Origin: Streptomyces canus 299MFChir4.1
Lineage (GTDB): Bacteria > Actinomycetota > Actinomycetes > Streptomycetales > Streptomycetaceae
Reading direction: 5' to 3'
NCBI RefSeq assembly: GCF_000383615.1
Contig: NZ_KB911612.1
Span: 1 to 64,000 of the forward strand
DNA: 64,000 nt
The position numbers and the translations under genes are program-made. Shown here piece after piece: positions 44,685-53,908 of the stretch (the stretch's first letter is position 1; each line of letters begins with the position of its first letter). The notes beneath the pieces were generated by a model that saw only the letters and a program-made list of their open reading frames with translations, made no database searches and had not been told where the DNA came from.

Positions 44685-46364
44685 ATGACGCCGAACGCCG
44701 CCTCCGCCCCCTCCGGACCCAGCAGGAGAAGCTTCCTCGCCTCCACGGCGGTCGTCGCCGCAGCAGCGGCCGGTGGGATGCCGCTGCTCACCGCCTGCGG
44801 CGGCTCGGACAGCGGCGAGCGCGAAGGGGCCACATCGGGCAAGGCGGCGGACAAGCTGCTCCCGACGTACGTGGCCAGCACGCTTGCCGAGCCGGACATT
44901 CCGACGAAGAACGGTTCGACGGCCGGCTACACCAGCAAGGTCGACCTCGCGGCCCTCGCCACCTCGGTCCCGAACAAGCTCGCTACGGGCGCTTCCCTCA
45001 AGATCATGGCCCCGTTCTGGGGCTCCCCGCCGAAGGCCGGCTGCGCCTACTACAAAGGGCTCGACGCAGCAGCCGGCACCAAGGTCACCTGGCAGAACCA
45101 GGACGGCAACACCTACGGCCAGAAGCTCGGCGCCGTCCTCGCCTCCAGCTCCATACCCGACATGGTGATCGTGCCCAGCTGGGAACTGGTCGGCAAGATC
45201 TCGAACGCGGTCACCGCGAAGTTCATGGACCTCGGCCCCTACTTGGCGGGCGACAAGGTCAAGAAGTACCCGAACCTGGCCGCGATACCGTCCGACGCCT
45301 GGCGCATGAGCATCTTCGGCGGCGCGCTGCGCGGTATCCCGATGCCTGCCGCCCCCGCGAGCTTCATCACGCCCTTCTACCGCAAGGACATCTTCGACAA
45401 GAAGGGCTACACCGTCCCCAAGTCGGCCGATGAGTTCCTCAGTTGGGCCAAGGAGGCCACCAGCGCCAAGGCCAAGGTGTGGGCGTGCGGTGACATGAGG
45501 TGGTCGGCGGCAGGCTTCTTCAGTGTCCTGCCGGCCGGGACTATCGGCTGGAACATCGGGGACGACGGCAAGCTGACGTACCGCATCGAGCACCCCGCGT
45601 ACCTCGAACACCTGGAGTGGGTCCGCAAGCTGTTCGCTGCGGGCGTGGTCCATCCCGACGACAAGGCGATCACGGGCGACCCGGGCCAGCGATTCACCGC
45701 CGGGCAGGTCCTGGTCTACAACGGCAACGGGGCCGACTGGTGGGGCAAGACCGTCGAACAGGCCCAGTCCAACCCGGACTTCCGGATCGAGGGCATGGAC
45801 TACTTCGGCGCTGACGGCGGCAACCCGACACTGTACGCCGGCCAGCCCGCCGGCATCTGGTCGATGATCCGCAAGGGCGCCTCGAAGGAGACGATCGAGA
45901 ACGCCCTGGCCGCCGCCAACTTCGCGGCCGGGCCCTACGGCACCAAGGAGCGGATGTACGTCGACTACGGCATCGAGGGCACCCACTACACCGTCAAGAA
46001 CGGCGTCCCGGTCAAGAACGACCTGGGTATCCAAGAGGTGAACAACGCCTGGGCGATGCTGGCGGCCCCTGCTCCCTACACCGCCCACCCCGACTTCCCC
46101 GAGATCGCCCGCAAGCAGGTCGAGTGGCAGCAGCGGCAGGGTGCCTTCATGAAGAAGACGTCCACCTACGGCCTGAACATCGTCGAGCCGACCCGCTACG
46201 CCACCCTCTCCAGCCAGTTCGAGCAGCTGGAGATCGACTACGTGCGCGGCAACAAGAAGGTGTCCGACATTCAGCAGGCCATCTCCACCTGGAAGTCCTC
46301 CGGTGGCGACAAGCTGCGCGACTGGTACAAGCAGCTCATCGACGAGAACGGCAGCGGCAGCTGA
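44685..46364 (+). CDS. ABC sugar-transporter substrate-binding lipoprotein (LplA-like)
   Basis: A 559-residue protein from ATG 44685 with GAAGGG upstream. The N-terminus is a twin-arginine lipoprotein signal: SRRSFLASTAVVAAAAAGG followed by lipobox LLTACGG. The length and the FYRKDIFDKKGYTVPKSADE segment fit the large LplA-type oligosaccharide binders that work with LplB/YtcP-type permeases. It binds a (probably large) oligosaccharide at the outer face of the membrane. The stop overlaps the next start (TGATG), but the permease genes behind it are destroyed, so transport is probably lost unless another permease pair substitutes. Confidence 0.88.
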   Translation: MTPNAASAPSGPSRRSFLASTAVVAAAAAGGMPLLTACGGSDSGEREGATSGKAADKLLPTYVASTLAEPDIPTKNGSTAGYTSKVDLAALATSVPNKLATGASLKIMAPFWGSPPKAGCAYYKGLDAAAGTKVTWQNQDGNTYGQKLGAVLASSSIPDMVIVPSWELVGKISNAVTAKFMDLGPYLAGDKVKKYPNLAAIPSDAWRMSIFGGALRGIPMPAAPASFITPFYRKDIFDKKGYTVPKSADEFLSWAKEATSAKAKVWACGDMRWSAAGFFSVLPAGTIGWNIGDDGKLTYRIEHPAYLEHLEWVRKLFAAGVVHPDDKAITGDPGQRFTAGQVLVYNGNGADWWGKTVEQAQSNPDFRIEGMDYFGADGGNPTLYAGQPAGIWSMIRKGASKETIENALAAANFAAGPYGTKERMYVDYGIEGTHYTVKNGVPVKNDLGIQEVNNAWAMLAAPAPYTAHPDFPEIARKQVEWQQRQGAFMKKTSTYGLNIVEPTRYATLSSQFEQLEIDYVRGNKKVSDIQQAISTWKSSGGDKLRDWYKQLIDENGSGS

Positions 46365-46765
46365 TGTCCCTCACGGCCGGCAACAGGCCCGACGGGACTC
46401 GTCCCCCCGCGGCCGTAGGGGAACCGACGGCCGCGGTCACCGCGGCCACCGTGACGGAGAGCGTGCCGCGCAGGGGCGCCCAAGGCGGCCAAAGATCCCC
46501 TCCGGGTCCGGTTGGCGCCGTGAGCGCGCGCTCATCCTGATGACGCTGCCCGACCTGGTCCTGCTCCTGCTCTTCAACTACGCGGTCCAGAAGTACACCG
46601 AGGCGCCGACCAGCCTCCAACAGGCGGTCCGCACCGGTCAACTCTCCTCCCTGGGGCCGCAGATGGCCGTCATGGTCCTTGCCCCGACTCCCCGTCGCAG
46701 TGGCCTCCCCTCTCGTCCAGCGCCACTTCAAGAAGGGCATGCTCACGGGGGCGATCAAAGGCTGA
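46364..46765 (+). pseudogene. Collapsed ABC permease pair: start of one, end of the other
   Basis: The ATG at 46364 overlaps the binding-protein stop and begins a normal permease leader (TAGNRPDGTRPPAAVGEP). After a frameshift near 46500 comes LMTLPDLVLLLLFNYA, the first helix of an LplB-type permease. This joins directly to SLQQAVRTGQLSSLGPQMAV, which belongs near the end of a YtcP-type permease. After another shift the canonical permease end VQRHFKKGMLTGAIKG and stop follow. About 1.6 kb covering nearly both permeases is missing. Confidence 0.75.
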
Positions 46766-46937
46766 CGGCCTTGACCCTGCCCACGCCGCAGACCCGTCGG
46801 CCATGGGTCCGCAGCTTCGCCGTGCGGCTCGCGCCCAAGTGGCGCAGCCGCACAGAGAGACCTCCCCGCCCCCTCAGAATGTCAACTCCCCTCTTATTCC
46901 TGCACAAGAGGTATGTCATGCCCATGGCGTTCCGGCC

Positions 46938-47156
46938 ATGACCGCGATCACCGGCCCCGTCCACGGCACCCGGGAGTCGCACTCGGCCGCCCGCAGGGAG
47001 GACGGCTTCCTGAGTGGCAACGGTCATCACGGCGCCCTTGTGTTCGAGGAACGGGACGCAGGGCGAACCGTCGTCACGCTTCACACCGTGTACGGCCGGT
47101 CGGCGATCAGCCCAGCTGGTTCAGCTATCACTTGCAACAGAGAGGAAGCTCCATGA
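46938..47156 (+). pseudogene. GH95 alpha-L-fucosidase-type glycosidase, N-terminal stub
   Basis: From ATG 46938, about 45 residues match the start of GH95-type enzymes: EDGFLSGNGHHGALVFEERD and TVVTLHTV. The frame then drifts and ends at 47156, its TGA overlapping the ATG of the esterase gene. The catalytic (alpha/alpha)6 barrel is gone. A GH95 enzyme would have removed terminal fucose (or galactose) from xyloglucan side chains. Confidence 0.6.
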
Positions 47157-48265
47157 GAAGGTCTTGGATTCCACCCCTGATCACGCTTCTCACCGCCGCG
47201 TTCGGGGTGACAGCGGCAAGTCCGTCCCCTGCCTCTGCCGCCTCCGACACGCCCTTGCGGGTCATGCCGTTGGGCGACTCGATAACCTGGGGCGTGGGAA
47301 GCAGTACGGGCAACGGCTACCGGGGCCCGCTGTGGAACCAGCTCGCGGCAGACGGCCATCCGCTGGATTTCGTCGGCACTGTGCGGGGTGGTTCGATGTC
47401 CGACCCTGACAACGAAGGCCACTCCGGATACCGCATCGACCAGATCGCCGCACTCGCCGACGCCTCGCTGACTCGCTACCGGCCCAACGTGGTGACGCTG
47501 CATATCGGCACCAACGACCTCCAAGGGGCTTCCGAGGTCAACACTGCCATCGCCCGGCTGAGGTCGCTGGTCAACCAGATCACCGCCGACGTCCCCGACG
47601 CAACCGTCCTCGTCGCCTCCCTGGTCGTGTCCACCAGCAGCTCGGAGGAGCAGTTCCGGGGCGCTTACAACCAGGCCGTCCGCCAAATCGTCAGCGACGC
47701 ACAGGCCGCTGGCAAGCGCATCGCACATGTCGACATGAGCAGCCTGACCACGGCCGACCTGGCCGACCCCCTGCATCCCAACGACGCCGGCTACCAGAAG
47801 ATGGCAGACGCCTTCCACCGCGGCATCCAGGCCGCGGACAGCGCCGGATGGCTCAGGAACCCCGCCCCTGCCCCCGCACGCATACAGTCCGGCATCACCG
47901 GCAAGTGCCTGGACGTCAACGGCGCCGCCACCACCGACGGGACCGCCGTCCAGACCTGGAGCTGCGGCGACGGCGACGGCGCCAACCAGTACTGGTCCGC
48001 GTACACCGACGGCACCCTGCGCTCCATGGGCAAGTGCCTCGACGCCGCCGGCGGGGCCACCGCCGACGGCACCAAGGTGCAGCTCTGGTCCTGCCACGGC
48101 GGCGCCAACCAGGTCTGGCAGCCCTACAACGGCGGCTACCGCAACCCCGCGTCCGGCCGCTGCCTCGACATTCCGGGCTCCTCCACGGCCGACGGCACGC
48201 AGCTCCACCTTTGGGACTGCAACGGCGGCGCCAACCAGAAGTGGACCACCCTGACCGCGGGATGA
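47153..48265 (+). CDS. Secreted SGNH/GDSL esterase with CBM13 (ricin-type) module
   Basis: A 370-residue protein from ATG 47153 with AGAGGAAG upstream. Signal peptide to about residue 30 (TASPSPASAA). The SGNH hydrolase domain has block I PLGDSITWG with nucleophile Ser43, block III HIGTNDLQ, and block V DPLHPNDAGY with catalytic Asp205 and His208, matching CE3-like acetyl-xylan/polysaccharide deacetylases. Residues about 240-370 form a three-lobed beta-trefoil CBM13: GKCLDVNGAATTDG, GKCLDAAGGATADG and GRCLDIPGSSTADG, each followed by a Q-x-W-type ANQxW element. It probably removes acetyl groups from hemicellulose in the medium. Confidence 0.9.
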   Translation: MRRSWIPPLITLLTAAFGVTAASPSPASAASDTPLRVMPLGDSITWGVGSSTGNGYRGPLWNQLAADGHPLDFVGTVRGGSMSDPDNEGHSGYRIDQIAALADASLTRYRPNVVTLHIGTNDLQGASEVNTAIARLRSLVNQITADVPDATVLVASLVVSTSSSEEQFRGAYNQAVRQIVSDAQAAGKRIAHVDMSSLTTADLADPLHPNDAGYQKMADAFHRGIQAADSAGWLRNPAPAPARIQSGITGKCLDVNGAATTDGTAVQTWSCGDGDGANQYWSAYTDGTLRSMGKCLDAAGGATADGTKVQLWSCHGGANQVWQPYNGGYRNPASGRCLDIPGSSTADGTQLHLWDCNGGANQKWTTLTAG

Positions 48266-48561
48266 CCCCGCTCCCGGGATCTGAACCCTTTCCGGGCTCA
48301 GCTCCCGGGAGACACATCGGTGCCGGGCACGGCCGCGACGGCACCCGATGCAGTCGGCTCATACGTCTCTCAAGTTGCCGGCCGCCTGCGGCGCCGGCAA
48401 GGACGCACCGGCAGCAGGAAGGGCCCGGCCGCCGCGCTGCCCGCCCACGTGCGCAGCACGGTCGGCAAGCCGGACATCGCGTCCGTCGGACTCCCCAACA
48501 GAGCAGTCAGCGAGGCGGGTTACCCCACTTCCCCCGCGCATCCGAAAGGCAAGGACCTGTC

Positions 48562-50913
48562 ATGACTCATGCCCCGCACCTCTCCCGCCGAGGACTGCTG
48601 GTCGCCGGTGCGGCCGCGGCCGCACTCCCCGGGCTCGCCCCGTCCGCTGCCTCCGCCGCATCCGCAGGCGCGACCGGCAAGGTCCGACGCACGCCGTACA
48701 CCTTCCGCAACGCGGAGATGGTCGGCGGCGGTTTCGTCCCCGGCATCATCTTCAACCAGAGCGAACCCGGACTCGTGTACGCCCGTACCGACATCGGCGG
48801 CGCCTACCGCCTCGACACGGCGACGAAGCGGTGGATCCCCCTCACCGACTGGATCGGCTGGGACGAGTACGGACACACCGGCATCATCAGCATCGCCACC
48901 GACGAGGTCGACCCCGACCGCGTCTACCTGGCGGCGGGCACCTACACCCTCCCCGACTGGGACCCGAGCATGGCAGCGATCCTGCGCTCGACCGACCGCG
49001 GCCGCACCTGGAAGACCACCCCTCTGCCGTTCCGGCTGGGCGGCAACATGCCCGGCCGGGGCATCGGCGAGCGGCTGGTGATCGACCCCAACCAGAACAG
49101 GATCCTGTACCTGGGAGTGCGCGGGGGCCACGGGCTCTGGCGCAGCACCGACCACGGCAGGACGTTCGCGAAGGTGACCAGCCTCCCCAACGCGGGCAAC
49201 TTCGTCATCGACCCCACCGACCCCGACGGCTACAACGGAGACAACCTGGGCGTGCTGCAAGTCGTCTTCGACAAGCGCACCGGCAGAGCCGGGAAGGCCA
49301 CCCGGACCCTCTACGTCACCGTCGCCGACAAGGACAACATCCTGTACCGGTCCACCGACGCGGGAGCGACCTGGGAACGCGTACCCGGGCAGCCCACCGG
49401 CTTCATCCCGCACCACGCGGTCTTCGACCACGTCGGCGGCTACCTGTACCTGGCGACCAGCAACACCGCCGGCCCCTACGACGGCTCCAAGGGCGACGTG
49501 TGGAAGCTGGACACCACCACCGACACCTGGACCCGCGTCAGTCCGGTCCCGTCCACCAGCGACGACAACCAATACGGTTACAGCGGCCTGACCATCGACC
49601 GGCAGAACCCGGACACCTTGATGGTGTCCACCCAGGTCAAGTGGTACCCCGACTGCCTCCTCTTCCGCTCCACCGACGGCGGCGCGAGCTGGACCCGCGC
49701 GTGGGACATGGACACGAATTCCGAGCGCACCCTGCGCTACGACATGGACATCTCCGCCGCCCCCTGGCTGACCTGGAACGCCTCGCCGCCGCTTCCCGAG
49801 ATGACCCCCAAGCTGGGCTGGATGATGGAGTCCGTCCAGATCGACCCCTTCGACTCCGACCACTTCATGTACGGAACCGGCGCGACGATCTACGGCGCCG
49901 ACAACCTGACCGACTGGGACAGCGGCGGCACGGTGCACCTGTCCGTGCGGGCCCAGGGCCTGGAGGAGACCTCGGTCGGCTGCGTGATCAGCCCACCCGC
50001 CGGTCGCGCACACCTCTTCTCCGGTGTGGGCGATGTCGGCGGCTTCCGGCACACGGATTTCCGCAAGGCGCCGAAGATGTACGACAGCCCGACCTTCGGC
50101 GCCACCCCCGCCCTGGACTACGCGGAGCTGGCGCCCCACACCATCGTGCGGGTCGGCAACCCCACCAGCGGCTGGACCCAGCACTTCGCCCTCTCCACCG
50201 ACAGCGGCGACACCTGGAAGCCGTCGGGCAGCGAGCCGTCCGGCGTCACCGGCCCCGGAGTCGACGACCAGGCCGTCGCCGTCAGCGCCGACGGCAGGCG
50301 GATCGTCTGGTCACCGGCCGGCGCGCCGGTCAGCTGGTCCGACGACCACGGAGCGACCTGGACGGCCTCGAAGGGGCTGCCTACCGGGGCCTCCGTGCGC
50401 TCCGACCGGGTGAACCCGGCGAAGTTCTACGCCTACGACTCCGGCGTCTTCTACCTCAGCACGGACGGCGGTGAGAGCTTCAAGGCCACGGCGGCGACCG
50501 GTCTGCCCACCGCGGGGAACGTCCGGTTCAAGCCGGTCCCGGGCCACGAGGGCGACATCTGGCTGGCCGGCGGCACCACCAAGCCCACCACCCCCACACC
50601 GTACGGGCTGTGGCGGTCGACCGACTCCGGAGCGTCCTTCACCAGGGTCGAGGCAGTGGACCAGGGCGACGTCGTCGGATTCGGCAAGGCCGCGCCCGGC
50701 GCCACGTACCCCGCCGTCTACACCAGCTCCAAGATCCACGGCGTGCGCGGCATCTTCCGTTCCGACGACGCGGGCCGGACCTGGGTCCGCATCAACGACG
50801 ACCGCCACGAGTACGCCTGGACCGGCAACACCATGACCGGAGACCCCCGGGTCCACGGTCGCGTCTACTTCGGGACCAACGGACGCGGAGTCATCTACGG
50901 CGACCCCAAGTGA
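48562..50913 (+). CDS. GH74 xyloglucanase, Tat-exported
   Basis: A 783-residue protein from ATG 48562 with AAGGA at good spacing. A twin-arginine signal (LSRRGLLVAGAAAAALPG) is cut near residue 35. Two seven-bladed propellers are built of repeated ST(D/D)xGxTW blades (for example LRSTDRGRTWKTT, YRSTDAGATWERV, FRSTDGGASWTRA, WRSTDSGASFTRV). The GH74 catalytic Asps are present: Asp77 in YARTDIGGAYR and Asp491 in SGVGDVGGFRH. It has no carbohydrate-binding module. It hydrolyses the glucan backbone of xyloglucan extracellularly to large oligosaccharides. The preceding 296-bp gap contains self-complementary CTCCCGGGAG elements. Confidence 0.93.
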   Translation: MTHAPHLSRRGLLVAGAAAAALPGLAPSAASAASAGATGKVRRTPYTFRNAEMVGGGFVPGIIFNQSEPGLVYARTDIGGAYRLDTATKRWIPLTDWIGWDEYGHTGIISIATDEVDPDRVYLAAGTYTLPDWDPSMAAILRSTDRGRTWKTTPLPFRLGGNMPGRGIGERLVIDPNQNRILYLGVRGGHGLWRSTDHGRTFAKVTSLPNAGNFVIDPTDPDGYNGDNLGVLQVVFDKRTGRAGKATRTLYVTVADKDNILYRSTDAGATWERVPGQPTGFIPHHAVFDHVGGYLYLATSNTAGPYDGSKGDVWKLDTTTDTWTRVSPVPSTSDDNQYGYSGLTIDRQNPDTLMVSTQVKWYPDCLLFRSTDGGASWTRAWDMDTNSERTLRYDMDISAAPWLTWNASPPLPEMTPKLGWMMESVQIDPFDSDHFMYGTGATIYGADNLTDWDSGGTVHLSVRAQGLEETSVGCVISPPAGRAHLFSGVGDVGGFRHTDFRKAPKMYDSPTFGATPALDYAELAPHTIVRVGNPTSGWTQHFALSTDSGDTWKPSGSEPSGVTGPGVDDQAVAVSADGRRIVWSPAGAPVSWSDDHGATWTASKGLPTGASVRSDRVNPAKFYAYDSGVFYLSTDGGESFKATAATGLPTAGNVRFKPVPGHEGDIWLAGGTTKPTTPTPYGLWRSTDSGASFTRVEAVDQGDVVGFGKAAPGATYPAVYTSSKIHGVRGIFRSDDAGRTWVRINDDRHEYAWTGNTMTGDPRVHGRVYFGTNGRGVIYGDPK

Positions 50914-51049
50914 GGTCCGGCTCCCGGTCGCCACGCTCCGCACCCGCCGTCCCGAAGAGGAGACCGACGTGGCCCTGCCGCCAGGGCAGGACGACCGACT
51001 TCTCCTCTCCCGTGTGATCCCCCCACTCAGCACACATTCCGGAGGGCTG

Positions 51050-51766
51050 ATGAAATTCCGAATCGGCTGGGCCGCGCTGCTCGCGGCTCTGGCTCTCGTC
51101 TTCACCCTGCCGAACTCGGCGGTGGCAGCTTCACAGACGTACTGGTTCAAGTACTACGCGACCGGCGGCAACGCCTCGACGTGGTACACCGACGACAACA
51201 ACTGGGGTGTGAACTCCTCGACCGGCACCGGCTTCGTCGCCATGGTCAACGGCAAGGACTGGGGGTGGTCGTCCCCGGTGACCACACTCCCCAAGAAGAT
51301 CCGCGACGTCAGTCCCAACAACACCTCGTGGTTCAGCCAGTCGGCATACCCGAAGTCCGGCTCGTACTACGACGCCGCGTACGACATCTTCATCGACCCC
51401 TACCCCGCGCCGACCGACCGCAACTCCAAGACCGAGATCATGATCTGGCTCAACTGGTACAACACCAAGCCGCTGGCCGACCGCTACGACGCGAACGGCA
51501 ACGCGGTCCCGGCCGCGACCAACGTCAGCCTGGGCGGCCGCAGTTGGGACATCTACGAGTACACCTGGAGCAACGGCGGCCACACCCTCAGCTTCCTGGA
51601 CAGGAGCAAGTCCGGCTGGTGGTCCGGAAGCCTCACCCCGTTCTTCAACTACGGCCAGAACAGGGGTTTCTACACCGGCGACCACTACCTCAACAGCGTC
51701 ATGGCCGGCTGGGAATTCGGGCCGGGCGATTACACGGCTCACTCCTGGGGCGCCGTGGGCTTCTGA
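51050..51766 (+). CDS. GH12 endo-beta-1,4-glucanase / xyloglucanase
   Basis: A 238-residue protein from ATG 51050 with GGAGGG. The signal peptide ends at VAA near residue 27. The concanavalin-like fold of GH12 is shown by YYDAAYDIFID, nucleophile Glu129 in KTEIMIWLNWY, and acid/base Glu222 in AGWEFGPGDYT. Single-domain, retaining, secreted. GH12 enzymes cut beta-1,4-glucans including xyloglucan, and the placement between GH74 and GH42 genes supports xyloglucan. Same strand as GH74, 136 nt after it. Confidence 0.92.
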   Translation: MKFRIGWAALLAALALVFTLPNSAVAASQTYWFKYYATGGNASTWYTDDNNWGVNSSTGTGFVAMVNGKDWGWSSPVTTLPKKIRDVSPNNTSWFSQSAYPKSGSYYDAAYDIFIDPYPAPTDRNSKTEIMIWLNWYNTKPLADRYDANGNAVPAATNVSLGGRSWDIYEYTWSNGGHTLSFLDRSKSGWWSGSLTPFFNYGQNRGFYTGDHYLNSVMAGWEFGPGDYTAHSWGAVGF

Positions 51767-51821
51767 CGCCGCCACGAGCAGAAGGGCGGACCAGTGACCG
51801 GCCGCCCTCTGCCCGGAAACA

Positions 51822-51853
51822 CCGCCCGACTCTCCGTACGGAGGGTCGGGCGG
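51822..51853. promoter_or_regulatory. 32-bp near-perfect palindrome before the GH42 gene
   Basis: The arms CCGCCCGAC and GTCGGGCGG enclose CTCCGTACGGAG, itself self-complementary; only one base pair in the whole 32 bp is mismatched. The GCCCGACTCTCCG part recurs once more just downstream near 51868. It lies 40 nt before the GH42 start. It may be a transcription attenuator/terminator after GH12 or a regulator site. Confidence 0.55.
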
Positions 51854-51893
51854 CTCGGAAGCAGCGCCCGACTCTCCGCAGAGAGGCACCGTC

Positions 51894-53879
51894 ATGACCC
51901 CACGCAGTGTCACCGACCACCTGGGCGGACTCGCCTTCGGCGGGGACTACAACCCCGAGCAGTGGGACGAGCCGGTCTGGAAGGAGGACGACGAGCTCAT
52001 GCGCCGGGCCAGGGTCAACCTGGCCACCGTGGGTGTCTTCTCCTGGGCCCTGCTCGAACCGGAGGAGGGACGCTACGACTTCGCCTGGCTCGACGCCCAC
52101 ATCGATCGCCTGCACGCGAACGGTGTGGCCGTGGACCTCGCCACGCCGACGGCCTCCCCGCCCCCCTGGTTCACCCTGGCGCACCCCGACGCGCTGCCGG
52201 TCACCCCGGACGGCACCCGCCTCACCCACGGCAGCCGCGACACCTACTGCCTCACCGCGCCCGCCTACCGCCGTGCTGCCCGCCGGATCGCCTCCGCCCT
52301 GGCCGAGCGGTACGGCGACCACCCCGCCCTCGCGCTGTGGCACGTGCACAACGAGTACGGCACGATCTGTTACTGCGACCACACGGGCGCCGCCTTCAGG
52401 GTGTGGCTGCGCGCCCGCCACGGCTCGCTGGAGGCCCTCAACGGCGCGTGGGGGACGGCCTTCTGGAGCCAGCGCTACTCGTCCTGGGAGCAGGTGCTAC
52501 CGCCGCGCGCGACGCAGTGGCACAAGAATCCCGGCCAGGCACTGGACTTCCGCCGCTTCTGGTCGGACGAGATCATCGCCGCCTACCGCGAGCAGCGCGA
52601 CGCGATCCGCGCGCACAGCGACCGGCCGGTGACAACCAACCTGATGCTCCCCGCCTACCAGAACATCGACCTGTGGGCCCTCGCCCGCGAGCTCGACGTG
52701 GTCAGCTCCGACCAGTACCCCAGCTCACCCGGTCTGGACGCCGCCGCCGACGCCGCCTTCCACGCCGACCGCACCCGCTCCCTGGCCGGCGGCAGCCCCT
52801 GGCTGCTGATGGAGCAGGGCACGAATACCGTCTACGACGGCGACCGGGTCCTCGCCAAGGAGCCCGGGGACATCGTGCGCCACACCCTCGGCCACATCGC
52901 CCGCGGCTCGGAGGGTGCCCTCTTCTTCCAGTGGCGGCAGTCCCGCGCCGGCGCCGAGATGTGGCACTCGGCGATGGTCCCGCACGCGGGACCCGACAGC
53001 CGGATCTTCCGCGAGGTCACGCAGGTCGGCGAGGCGGTCGCCCTGCTCGGGGAGCTGGCGGGATCGACGGTCACCGCCCCGGTGGCCGTCCTCCACGACT
53101 CGGACGCCTGGTGGGCGCTGAGCATGGACGGTCTGCCCTCCCAAGACCTCGACTGCCACGCGGAACTGGGCCGAGCACACCGAGCTCTGTGGGACGCGGG
53201 TGTCACGGTCGACTTCGCCCACCCCGAACACGAGCTGCGCCGCTACCTGCTGGTCATCGCGCCGGCTCTGTTCCTGATGTCCGACGCGGGCGCCGAGAAC
53301 CTGCGCCGTTACGTCGAGGGTGGTGGGACACTGCTCGTCCAGCACGCGAGCGGATTCGTCGACGAGCGCCTGCACGCCCGGCTGGGCGGCTACCCCGCCA
53401 GGCCGCTGCGCGAGGCGCTGGGCATCCGCGTCGAGGAGTACCGACCGCTGCGGCGGGGTGAGCGGATCGCCCTGTCGGACGGGTCGTACGGCACCGTCTG
53501 GAGCGAGTCCGTGCGCGCCGAGGGCGCGGAAACGCTCGCCACCTACACCCACGGCATGCTCACGGACAGTCCCGCGCTCACCCGGCATCGCTTCGGCACC
53601 GGGCAGGGCTGGTACCTCTCGACCCGCCTGGAGGAGACCGACTACGGCGCTCTCGTCCGCCGGCTGCTGAAGGAGTCCGGCACCGAGCCCGAACTGCCAG
53701 GTCTGCCGCCCGGTGTTGAAGCCGTCACCCGCCACGCGCCCGACGGCCGCCGCTGGCACGTCCTGATCAACCACCGCGCCGCCACCCTGCACCTGCCTGA
53801 ACCCGCGCACGACCTGCTCACCGGGGCCCTCGCTCACGAAGTCCCGTCCGGTGGCTGCGTGGTTCTCCGCAACCCCTGA
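51894..53879 (+). CDS. GH42 beta-galactosidase, cytosolic
   Basis: A 661-residue enzyme from ATG 51894 with GAGAGG upstream; no signal peptide. GH42 TIM barrel opens with FGGDYNPEQWDEPVWKED; acid/base Glu154 in HVHNEYG; nucleophile Glu307 in PWLLMEQGTN. The trimerisation domain (about 390-600, VAVLHDSDAWWALSM) and C-terminal beta domain follow, all of normal length. It removes galactose from imported oligosaccharides, for example xyloglucan side chains. It is the last gene of the carbohydrate block; a hairpin follows its stop. Confidence 0.93.
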   Translation: MTPRSVTDHLGGLAFGGDYNPEQWDEPVWKEDDELMRRARVNLATVGVFSWALLEPEEGRYDFAWLDAHIDRLHANGVAVDLATPTASPPPWFTLAHPDALPVTPDGTRLTHGSRDTYCLTAPAYRRAARRIASALAERYGDHPALALWHVHNEYGTICYCDHTGAAFRVWLRARHGSLEALNGAWGTAFWSQRYSSWEQVLPPRATQWHKNPGQALDFRRFWSDEIIAAYREQRDAIRAHSDRPVTTNLMLPAYQNIDLWALARELDVVSSDQYPSSPGLDAAADAAFHADRTRSLAGGSPWLLMEQGTNTVYDGDRVLAKEPGDIVRHTLGHIARGSEGALFFQWRQSRAGAEMWHSAMVPHAGPDSRIFREVTQVGEAVALLGELAGSTVTAPVAVLHDSDAWWALSMDGLPSQDLDCHAELGRAHRALWDAGVTVDFAHPEHELRRYLLVIAPALFLMSDAGAENLRRYVEGGGTLLVQHASGFVDERLHARLGGYPARPLREALGIRVEEYRPLRRGERIALSDGSYGTVWSESVRAEGAETLATYTHGMLTDSPALTRHRFGTGQGWYLSTRLEETDYGALVRRLLKESGTEPELPGLPPGVEAVTRHAPDGRRWHVLINHRAATLHLPEPAHDLLTGALAHEVPSGGCVVLRNP

Positions 53880-53907
53880 CCTGGAAAGATCACCAGGCTT
53901 TCCCAGG
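53880..53907. terminator. Hairpin between convergent genes
   Basis: The stem pairs CCTGGAAAG with CTTTCCCAGG (one bulge) around a short loop. It lies directly between the stops of the GH42 gene (plus) and the HTH gene (minus), fitting a bidirectional terminator; no U-run, as is common in actinobacteria. Confidence 0.55.
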
Positions 53908-53908
53908 G

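Noticed and set aside
48348..50474. A 708-residue plus-strand frame overlapping the GH74 gene
   Set aside because: Arg/Pro-rich shadow of the GH74 reading frame with no coherent homology.
42421..53879. Considered a chitin-utilisation locus because of the AA10 LPMO
   Set aside because: No GH18/GH19 genes; GH74, GH12, GH42 and a CebR box point to plant beta-glucans instead.
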